Positions 48,185 through 55,179 of a stretch of DNA of 64,000 nucleotides are shown here, in pieces. A program made the position numbers and the translations under genes. The notes under the pieces were generated by a model. That model ran no database searches and was not told the origin of the DNA. It was given only the letters and a program-made list of their open reading frames with translations. Source of the DNA: RYN-230 sp963711705 (GTDB taxonomy: Bacteria; Actinomycetota; Actinomycetes; Streptosporangiales; Streptosporangiaceae). The stretch is from contig CAVQFM010000018.1 in assembly GCA_963711705.1 (NCBI GenBank), forward strand, positions 62,001 to 126,000, in the 5' to 3' direction. Each line of letters begins with the position of its first letter. The stretch's first letter is position 1.

Positions 48185-49984
48185 TCACGGGCCCTCCAGC
48201 CGGCGCAGTTCCTCGTCCACGATGGACGGGTCGAGCTTGGCGAACAGCGGGGCCGGCGGGGCCAGCGGGGTGCCCGGCTTGATCGGCCGCGACTCCCAGC
48301 GCGCCGCGTCGCCGTCGTAGTCGCCGGTGATGACCGGGTAGGACGGGCCGCCTTCCTCGTCCACCTCCTCGATCCGCGGCATCCCGGACCAGGTCCCCTC
48401 GCCGCCCAGCATCCGGTGCACCTTCTCCGACGACTGCGGCAGGAACGGGGTGAGCAGGGTCTTGGTGTCGTCCACCAGCTGCAGCACCACGTGCAGGATC
48501 GAGCGCATCCGCGCCGGGTCGGACTCGCGCAGCTTCCACGGGGCCTGGTCGGACATGTACTTGTTGGCCTCGGCCGCGGCCCGCATGGCCTCGGTGGCGG
48601 CCAGCTTGAACCGGGACCGGCCCAGCGCGCTGCCGACCCGGTCGAAGCCCTGGCGGGAGCGCTCCAGCAGGTCCTGGTCGGCGCTGGTCAGCTCGCCGGG
48701 CCCGGGGATGGACCCGATGTTCCGCGCGGCGAACGAGACCGAGCGGTTGACCAGGTTGCCCCAGGTCGCGACCAGCTCGTCGTTGTTGCGCCGGAGGAAC
48801 TCGCGCCAGGTGAAGTCGGTGTCCTGGTTCTCCGGGCCGGCCACCGCCACGTAGTAGCGCAGCGCGTCCACGTCGTAGCGGTCCAGGAAGTCACGCACGT
48901 AGATGACCACGGCCCGGGACGAGGAGAACTTCCGGCCCTCCATCGTGAGGTACTCGCTGGACACGATCTCGGACGGGACGTTCAGCGCACCGAGCGAGCC
49001 GGGTGTGCCGTCCTTCGCGCCCTGGCCGTTGTAGCCGAACAGCATCGCGGGCCAGATCTCGGAGTGGAAGACGATGTTGTCCTTGCCCATGAAGTAGTAG
49101 GACTCGGCCTCGGGCGCCTGCCACCAGGCCCGCCAGGCGTCCGGGTCGCCGGACCGGCGGGCCCACTCGATGGACGCCGACAGGTAGCCGATCACCGCGT
49201 CGAACCAGACGTAGATCCGCTTGTCCGGCCGGTCCCGCCAGCCGTCCAGCGGGACCGGCACGCCCCAGTCCAGGTCCCGGGTGATGGCCCGGGGGTGCAG
49301 GTCGTCGAGCAGGTTGAGGGAGAAGTTGAGCACGTTCGGCCGCCACTGCCCGGCCTTGCCCTGCAGCCACTTGCCCAGCACCTCGGTGAACGCGGGCAGG
49401 TCGAGGAAGTACTGCTCGGTCTCGGTGAACCTGGGCGCCTCCCCGTTGATCTTGGAGCGCGGGTTGATCAGGTCGACCGGGTCGAGCTGGTTGCCGCAGT
49501 TGTCGCACTGGTCGCCGCGGGCGTGCTCGTACCCGCAGATCGGGCAGGTGCCCTCGATGTACCGGTCAGGCAGGGTCCGGCCGGTGGACGGGGAGATCGC
49601 GCCCAGCGTGGTCTGCGGGAAGATGTAGCCGTTCTTCAGCAGGCCGAGGAAGATCTCCTGGGTGACCGCGTAGTGGTTGCGGGTCGTGGTCCGGGTGAAC
49701 AGGTTGTAGGACAGCCCGAGCGAGCTCAGGTCCTCGGCGATCACCCGGTTGTACCGGTCGGCCAGCTCCCGGGGCGTGACACCCTCGGCGTCCGCGGCCA
49801 CCTGGATCGGGGTGCCGTGCTCGTCGGTCCCGCTGACCATCAGCACCTGGTGGCCCGACATCCGCTGGTACCGGCTGAACATGTCGGACGGCAGCCCGAA
49901 GCCGGAGACGTGGCCGATGTGCCGGGGGCCGTTCGCGTACGGCCAGGCCGGCGCGGTGAGAATATGCCGGGTCGTCAGGGACAT
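48185..49984 (-). CDS. metG: Methionyl-tRNA synthetase
   Basis: The 599-aa class I synthetase begins with PAWPYANGPRHIGHVSGFGL (HIGH box). The zinc knuckle CPICGYEHARGDQCDNCG is at about residues 144-161. The KMSKS-like loop reads RKFSSSRAV at about residue 353. The anticodon-binding domain follows (RSRFKLAATEAMRAAAEANK, PFLPQSSEKVHRMLGGEG). It lacks the C-terminal EMAP/tRNA-binding domain, as is normal in actinobacteria. It charges tRNA-Met. Confidence 0.96.
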   Translation of the reverse strand: MSLTTRHILTAPAWPYANGPRHIGHVSGFGLPSDMFSRYQRMSGHQVLMVSGTDEHGTPIQVAADAEGVTPRELADRYNRVIAEDLSSLGLSYNLFTRTTTRNHYAVTQEIFLGLLKNGYIFPQTTLGAISPSTGRTLPDRYIEGTCPICGYEHARGDQCDNCGNQLDPVDLINPRSKINGEAPRFTETEQYFLDLPAFTEVLGKWLQGKAGQWRPNVLNFSLNLLDDLHPRAITRDLDWGVPVPLDGWRDRPDKRIYVWFDAVIGYLSASIEWARRSGDPDAWRAWWQAPEAESYYFMGKDNIVFHSEIWPAMLFGYNGQGAKDGTPGSLGALNVPSEIVSSEYLTMEGRKFSSSRAVVIYVRDFLDRYDVDALRYYVAVAGPENQDTDFTWREFLRRNNDELVATWGNLVNRSVSFAARNIGSIPGPGELTSADQDLLERSRQGFDRVGSALGRSRFKLAATEAMRAAAEANKYMSDQAPWKLRESDPARMRSILHVVLQLVDDTKTLLTPFLPQSSEKVHRMLGGEGTWSGMPRIEEVDEEGGPSYPVITGDYDGDAARWESRPIKPGTPLAPPAPLFAKLDPSIVDEELRRLEGP

Positions 49985-50053
49985 GGGTCCAGCCTAGGGG
50001 CAGTCCGGGCAGGCCCTGACCCATTTAGCTGGGCCACCGCGCCGCCCGCGGGA

Positions 50054-50117
50054 CGGCCATCAGGGTGCGTCCTGGGACCGCCGGGCGGCCGTCAGGGTGC
50101 GTCCTGGGACCGCCGGG
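50054..50117. repeat. 32-bp tandem duplication over the rsmI stop codon
   Basis: Copies 50054-50085 and 50086-50117 differ at one position (core TCAGGGTGCGTCCTGGGACC). The stop of rsmI (50094-50092) lies in the right-hand copy, so the duplication extends past the gene end without altering the product. Confidence 0.85.
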
Positions 50118-50955
50118 CGGCCAGCACCGCGTCGTACACGTCGCCCCGGCGCAGACCCGACTCCCGGGCGACCGCCCCGATGGCCGCGGTGCGGGCCTCG
50201 CCCGCGGCCACCCGCCGGGCCACCTCGGCCACGGCCCCGGCCAGGCTGAGCCGGGGGCCGTCCTCAGCACCCCCGATGACCAGAGTGATCTCGCCCAGCA
50301 CGTCGGTGGCCCCGGCCCAGCCGGCCAGCTCGGCCAGGGTGCCGCGGCGGATCTCCTCGTAGGTCTTGGTCAGTTCCCGGCAGACCACGGCGCGCCGGCC
50401 CGCGCCGAACGCGGCGGCCAGCTCGGCCAGGGTGGCCGCGGTCCGCCGGGGCGACTCGAACAGCACCATGGTCCGGCGCTCGGTGGCCAGCTCGGCGAAC
50501 CGGCGGGCCCGGTCGCCGGCCCGGCGCGGCGGGTACCCCTCGAAGCAGAACCGGTCGGTCGGCAGCCCGGACACGGCCAGCGCGGCGGTCAGCGCGGACG
50601 GCCCGGGCAGCACGGTGACCCGGGCCCCGGCCGCCGCGGCGGCGGCCACTATGCGGTATCCCGGGTCGCTGATCCCGGGCATCCCGGCGTCGGACACCAG
50701 CAGCACGTCCTGGCCCTGCTGAAGCAGGCTGACCAGCCCGGCCGCGCGCTCGCTCTCGTGCACGTCCCAGTAGGGCACGATCTTGGCGGTCAGCTGGACG
50801 CCGAGCGCGACGGCCAGCCGGCGCAGCCGCCTGGTGTCCTCGGCCGCGACGACCGTGGCCGTGGCCAGCGCCTGGGCGAGCAGCGGCGAGGCGTCGCCGG
50901 GCCGCCCGATCGGGGCGCCAGCGACGGTCAGGGTGCCAAGCTCGGGGCCGCTCAT
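50092..50955 (-). CDS. rsmI: 16S rRNA (cytidine1402-2'-O)-methyltransferase
   Basis: The 287-aa tetrapyrrole-methylase-fold protein has LTVAGAPIGRPGDASPLLAQ, VVAAEDTRRLRRLAVALGVQ, LLVSDAGMPGISDPGYRIV, VTVLPGPSALTAALAVSGLP, and RFCFEGYPPRRAGDRARRFA. RTMVLFESPRRTAATLAEL and LTKTYEEIRRGTLAEL also match RsmI. It methylates the ribose of C1402 in the decoding centre. It is divergent from the PMT gene, a usual actinobacterial arrangement. Confidence 0.95.
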   Translation of the reverse strand: MSGPELGTLTVAGAPIGRPGDASPLLAQALATATVVAAEDTRRLRRLAVALGVQLTAKIVPYWDVHESERAAGLVSLLQQGQDVLLVSDAGMPGISDPGYRIVAAAAAAGARVTVLPGPSALTAALAVSGLPTDRFCFEGYPPRRAGDRARRFAELATERRTMVLFESPRRTAATLAELAAAFGAGRRAVVCRELTKTYEEIRRGTLAELAGWAGATDVLGEITLVIGGAEDGPRLSLAGAVAEVARRVAAGEARTAAIGAVARESGLRRGDVYDAVLAARRSQDAP

Positions 50956-51039
50956 GCCGGGCTCACGCTATGTCCTGTTCGCGAATACGTTGTGATCTGG
51001 TCCACCAGATAGGGCCAGGCACCAATACGATGTTCCACG

Positions 51040-52632
51040 ATGATGGCATCCCGGACGGCCGCCAAGCCGGCCACTGACCGCACGGCCCGCATCTCCGCGC
51101 TGCGGGCCCGGATGGTGCCCGCCATGCCCAGCGACATGTTCCTGGGCTGGGCGGGGTTCTGGGGCTGGGCCGGGCCGGTCCTCATCACCCTGTTCGGCGC
51201 GTTCCTGCGGTTCAACCGGCTGCAGGTGCCGCGCAAGGTCATCTTCGACGAGACCTACTACGTGCCGGACGCCTACGGCATCCTGCGCTTCGGCGTCGAG
51301 CACAACTACGTGGCCAACCGCAACGGGCTGCTGGCCCGCGGGGACCCGCACATCTTCACGCACGGCGGCGAGTTCGTGGTGCACCCGCCGCTGGGCAAGA
51401 TCTTCATCGCGTTCGGCGAGTGGACGTTCGGGCTGAACTCGTTCGGCTGGCGGTTCTCGGCCGCGCTGATCGGGACGCTGGCCATCCTGCTGCTGGCCCG
51501 GATCACCCGCCGGATGACCAGGTCGACACTGCTCGGCTGCGTGGCGGGCCTGCTGATGGCGCTGGACGGGCTGGAATTCGTGATGAGCCGGACCGCGCTG
51601 CTGGACATCTTCCTGATGTTCTGGGTGCTGGCCGCGTTCGGCTGCCTGGTGGTGGACCGCGACTTCGTCCGGGACCGGCTGGTCACCGCGGCCGAGGAGT
51701 CGCCGGGCCGCACGGACCTGCCCCAGCTGCCGGTGCGCTGGTGGCGGATCGGCGCCGGGGTGTGCATCGGCTTCGCCCTCGCCTCGAAATGGGACGCGAT
51801 CTGGTATCTGCTCGGCTTCGCCGGGCTGGCCCTGGCCTGGGACGTGGGCGCCCGCCGCGCGGCGGGTTTCACCGGGGGCCTGCGGGCCACGCTGCGGCAG
51901 AACCGGTGGCTGCCGGCCTGGTTCGGCCTGCTGCCGCTGGGGGTGTACGTCGTCACCTGGGCCGGCTGGTTCTTCACCAGTTCCGGCTATGACCGGCAGT
52001 GGGCGGCCAACGGCGGGACACACATCCCGGTGGTCTCCGCGATCGCCTCGTTCGTGGAGTACCAGAAGCAGATCCTCCAGTTCCACCTCGGCCTGACCAC
52101 GCATCATCCATACCAGTCCCAGCCGTGGACCTGGCTGGTGATGAGCAGGCCGGTGGCGTTCTCCTGGGCCTGCCCGGCGGGCGGCGGGAAGGGCGCCTGC
52201 GCCAGCAGCACCGCGCAGGAAGTGCTGGCCATCGGCACCCCGCTGATCTGGTGGGCGTCGATCGCCACGCTGCTGGTCTGCCTGGTCTGGTGGCTGACCC
52301 GGCGGGACTGGCGGGCCGGGGCGGTACTGCTCAGCGTGGCGGTGGGCTGGCTGCCCTGGTTCTGGTTCGCCTGGCACGACCACCGGACCGAGTTCTTCTT
52401 CTACGCGCTGGAATTCGAGCCGTTCCTGATCATCTCGATCACGTTGTGCCTGGGCCTGATCATCGGGTCAGCGCAGGCGTCCACCATGCGGCGGACCATC
52501 GGCGCGTCAGTGGCAGGCGCCTACCTGCTCGGGGTGCTGCTGAACTTCGCGTACCTGTACCCGATCCTGTCGGGCGAGATCATCCCGTACACGTCCTGGC
52601 TGTCCCACATGTGGTATCACGGCTGGATCTGA
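51040..52632 (+). CDS. Protein O-mannosyltransferase (PMT family, GT39)
   Basis: The 530-aa protein has about 10-11 membrane segments. The first extracytoplasmic loop carries the catalytic acidic pair, VIFDETYYVPDAYGILRFG, then FVVHPPLGKIFIAFGEWTFG. The PMT signature continues with LMALDGLEFVMSRTALLDIF and later YQSQPWTWLVMSRPVAFSW. The C-terminal domain ends with YPILSGEIIPYTSWLSHMWY. It transfers mannose from polyprenyl-phosphate mannose to Ser/Thr of secreted proteins. Ser/Thr/Pro-rich surface proteins such as that at 58649 are possible substrates (inference). Confidence 0.93.
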   Translation: MMASRTAAKPATDRTARISALRARMVPAMPSDMFLGWAGFWGWAGPVLITLFGAFLRFNRLQVPRKVIFDETYYVPDAYGILRFGVEHNYVANRNGLLARGDPHIFTHGGEFVVHPPLGKIFIAFGEWTFGLNSFGWRFSAALIGTLAILLLARITRRMTRSTLLGCVAGLLMALDGLEFVMSRTALLDIFLMFWVLAAFGCLVVDRDFVRDRLVTAAEESPGRTDLPQLPVRWWRIGAGVCIGFALASKWDAIWYLLGFAGLALAWDVGARRAAGFTGGLRATLRQNRWLPAWFGLLPLGVYVVTWAGWFFTSSGYDRQWAANGGTHIPVVSAIASFVEYQKQILQFHLGLTTHHPYQSQPWTWLVMSRPVAFSWACPAGGGKGACASSTAQEVLAIGTPLIWWASIATLLVCLVWWLTRRDWRAGAVLLSVAVGWLPWFWFAWHDHRTEFFFYALEFEPFLIISITLCLGLIIGSAQASTMRRTIGASVAGAYLLGVLLNFAYLYPILSGEIIPYTSWLSHMWYHGWI

Positions 52633-52642
52633 CCAGCGGGCG

Positions 52643-54361
52643 TTACGGGATACGGTCCAGCCCGGCTGGCTCGGGCACCGGCAGCCGTTCCATCTCGCCC
52701 GGCTCGAACTTGACCAGCCCGCCCGCGTACACCCGGCCCTGGTCAGCCGTGACCGACCGGCCCAGGAAGGCGGCGAGCGCGTCCAGGATGGCCGGGGCCA
52801 GCGGCTGGCGCGGGTAGAGGCCGTGCGCGATGTTGACGTACCGCGCGCCGGCCAGGTTGCGCACGAATACCGGCGGACGGCGGCCCATGTAGCTGGCCAG
52901 GATCGGCGGCGGCTCAGCCAGCCGGACCCGCCACCAGGGCGTGCGATGCCGGGCCACGTAGCCGTCGGCCGCCCCGGCCGCGGTGGCCGCGCGCAGGAAC
53001 CGGGCCACCGCGGCCCGTTCCGCCGCGGCCAGCTCACCGAGGTCGGCAGGCAGGTCGATGACCTGGCGCAGTTCGGCGTGGGCCGGCAGCACCCGGCCGG
53101 CCGCGATCAGCTCACGGGCCCGGGTCACCGCCCGGAACTGGAACCGCGCCGGGATGAGCGGGTGCCCGCCCGGGGTGATCCATACCGCGTTCGCGCCGGT
53201 CACCTGCCCGCGGTGGACCCGGCACAGCTCGCCGAGCTCGACGTGACCGGCGGGCAGGGCGGCCGGGTGCCGGGCGCGTGGCTGCTGGCGGGCTGGCCGT
53301 TCGCGGCTGACGGGTGGCCCGGGCAGCAGTGGGCCCCAGCGGCGGGCCGCCCGGAGCACCCCGGCGGGCACCGGGGTACCGCCGGCCAGATCGCCGAGCT
53401 CGCCCGGGCTGGCCACCCGGCGCAGCCGCACGGCCCGGGGGGCCGGGCCCGGCCGGAAACAGGTGATCACCGAGGTGGCCACGGCGTCCGCGAACACCGG
53501 GACGGCCGGCTCGACCAGGTGAACGGACCGGCCACCCAGCACGCCCAGCAACAGCCCCCGGATCAGGCCGCCGTAGTTGACGTCCAGCCACTCGGCCGCG
53601 GTGATCAGCGCACCAGCATCGCCGGGCACCGCATGCTGGGCGGTGGCCAGGAAGAAGTGGGCGTGCAGGCCGGCCAGCCCACTGGCGGCCAGGTCATGCC
53701 GGGCGGCGGTCCGCCGCAGCCAGTCCTTCCACTGCCCCGGGATCTGGTGGTGCCGGACGTAGGGCGGGTTACCCAGGAACAGCGTGGGCCCGGCCACCGG
53801 CGGCAGGCACAGCTGGCGGTAGTCCCCGAGTACCACCCGGGACCGCGCGGCCAGGCCGGCCGCGGCCAGGCTGGCCCGGCCGATGATCGCGGCCAGTGGG
53901 TCGATCTCCACCCCGACCAGTTCAGCCTGCGGCCAGTGCCGCCCGGCGGCGATGAGGAAACGGGCCGAGCCACACCCGGGGTCCACCACCCGCGCCGGGC
54001 GGAGCCCACCGCCGGACGCCCAGCCGATCATGCTGCTGATGATCGCCGGCGGGGTGAACGTCTGGCCCAGCTGGCGGCGTTCGGCCTGGTCCCGCAGGGC
54101 ACAGAAGGCGTCCCCCAGCGGGTCCTGCCCGGCCTGGATCTGCTCCCGGGCCAGTTCGGTATCGAGGCTGCGGCCTGGATCGCCGGCTGGGCCGGTGTCC
54201 TGGCCGGCCCGCTGCCACCTGGGGTTTCCCCGCTGCACCAGCCGCTGCTCCGCAGTGGACCAGCCCGCGACGTCAGCCGCTCCCAGCAGGCAGGCCGCGG
54301 ACATCAGCGCGGGCCCGGTTAGCTGCTGGCCAGGGCGGGCAGTGCTGGTCACCCAGCCCAT
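52643..54361 (-). CDS. N6-adenine DNA methyltransferase, orphan
   Basis: The 572-aa protein begins with a helical domain (REQIQAGQDPLGDAFCALRD, RRQLGQTFTPPAIISSMIGW). It has the SAM motif VVDPGCGSARFLIAAGRHWP, VGVEIDPLAAIIGRASLAA, and the adenine-flipping NPPY in LFLGNPPYVRHHQIPG. The C-terminal half resembles a target-recognition/specificity region (LGELCRVHRGQVTGANAVWI). No endonuclease motif or partner gene is visible, and the neighbours are PMT and a sigma factor. It may be a regulatory or solitary methylase. It is convergent with PMT, with only 10 nt between them. Confidence 0.8.
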   Translation of the reverse strand: MGWVTSTARPGQQLTGPALMSAACLLGAADVAGWSTAEQRLVQRGNPRWQRAGQDTGPAGDPGRSLDTELAREQIQAGQDPLGDAFCALRDQAERRQLGQTFTPPAIISSMIGWASGGGLRPARVVDPGCGSARFLIAAGRHWPQAELVGVEIDPLAAIIGRASLAAAGLAARSRVVLGDYRQLCLPPVAGPTLFLGNPPYVRHHQIPGQWKDWLRRTAARHDLAASGLAGLHAHFFLATAQHAVPGDAGALITAAEWLDVNYGGLIRGLLLGVLGGRSVHLVEPAVPVFADAVATSVITCFRPGPAPRAVRLRRVASPGELGDLAGGTPVPAGVLRAARRWGPLLPGPPVSRERPARQQPRARHPAALPAGHVELGELCRVHRGQVTGANAVWITPGGHPLIPARFQFRAVTRARELIAAGRVLPAHAELRQVIDLPADLGELAAAERAAVARFLRAATAAGAADGYVARHRTPWWRVRLAEPPPILASYMGRRPPVFVRNLAGARYVNIAHGLYPRQPLAPAILDALAAFLGRSVTADQGRVYAGGLVKFEPGEMERLPVPEPAGLDRIP

Positions 54362-54526
54362 TCTGGCCGGACTGACCCGGTGGACCCATCCACCTAGCCG
54401 TGTGGCACCGAAAAGTTACTGTAGGTACTAGCAAGGCTCACAGTTCACGTTCAGGAATCTTTGAGATTGTGCGGGTAAGAAGGAACCACGGACAGCGGGG
54501 GAAAATTGTGACCCTAGTCACCGAGC

Positions 54527-54546
54527 CGTATGGGGCTTCCCATACG
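54527..54546 (+). promoter_or_regulatory. 8-bp perfect hairpin in the sigR-like leader
   Basis: CGTATGGG-GCTT-CCCATACG lies 38 nt upstream of the better-supported ATG (54585) and 8 nt upstream of the alternative GTG (54555). A GGAAT box at 54454-54458 resembles a SigR -35 element, but no matching GTT -10 sits at the expected distance. Confidence 0.4.
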
Positions 54547-54584
54547 TCTTTAAAGTGACAGGTAGCGATGAAGCGGAGCAGCCG

Positions 54585-55160
54585 ATGGGGACAACCGAAG
54601 AGGCACCGGACCGGGACCGGCGGTTCGAGCAGGATGTCTTGCCTGCTCTTGGCCAGCTGTACCCGGCCGCGCTCCGGATGACCCGTAACCCCACTGACGC
54701 GGAGGACCTGGTCCAGGAGACCTCGGCCAAGGCCTACGCCGCGTTCCACCAGTTCCGGCCCGGTACGAACCTCAAGGCATGGCTGCACCGCATCCTGGCC
54801 AACACGTTCATCAACAGCTACCGCAAGCGGCGCCGCGAGCCCCGGCAGGCATCGAGCGGTGATTTCCAGGAGTGGCAGCTGCCCGCCGACCCGCTGGCCG
54901 CGCAGGCCCGGTCGGCTGAGGCCGAGGCCCTGGACCGGCTGGCCGACTCCGAGATCCTGCGCGCCCTGCGTGACCTGCCCGAAGAGTTCCGGGTCGCGGT
55001 CTACCTGGCCGATATCGAGGGCTATGCGTATAAGGAGATCGCCGAGATCATGGGCACGCCCATCGGCACGGTGATGTCCCGGCTGCACCGCGGCCGCGGC
55101 CGGCTGCGGGACAAGCTGTCGGCGTACCGCCCCGGCCCGGGTCCCGGCTTCGCCCTGTGA
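54585..55160 (+). CDS. sigR: RNA polymerase sigma factor, SigR/SigH (redox stress ECF) type
   Basis: ATG 54585 has GGAG 6 nt upstream and gives 191 aa. GTG 54555 would add 10 residues but has no Shine-Dalgarno sequence and follows a hairpin. Region 2 is TRNPTDAEDLVQETSAKAYA, then AFHQFRPGTNLKAWLHRILA and NTFINSYRKRRREPRQASS. Region 4 is LRDLPEEFRVAVYLADIEGY, then AYKEIAEIMGTPIGTVMSRL. These match the SigR group, which governs thioredoxin and thiol-stress genes. The zinc anti-sigma gene rsrA that normally follows is absent, as a convergent asnB starts its end 20 nt later. Confidence 0.9.
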   Translation: MGTTEEAPDRDRRFEQDVLPALGQLYPAALRMTRNPTDAEDLVQETSAKAYAAFHQFRPGTNLKAWLHRILANTFINSYRKRRREPRQASSGDFQEWQLPADPLAAQARSAEAEALDRLADSEILRALRDLPEEFRVAVYLADIEGYAYKEIAEIMGTPIGTVMSRLHRGRGRLRDKLSAYRPGPGPGFAL

Positions 55161-55179
55161 CGGGCTGACCGCCAGGGCC

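Noticed and set aside
52643..54361. Complete restriction-modification or BREX-like defence system
   Set aside because: Only the methyltransferase is present; neighbours are PMT, sigR and asnB with no nuclease, helicase or PglZ-type gene.
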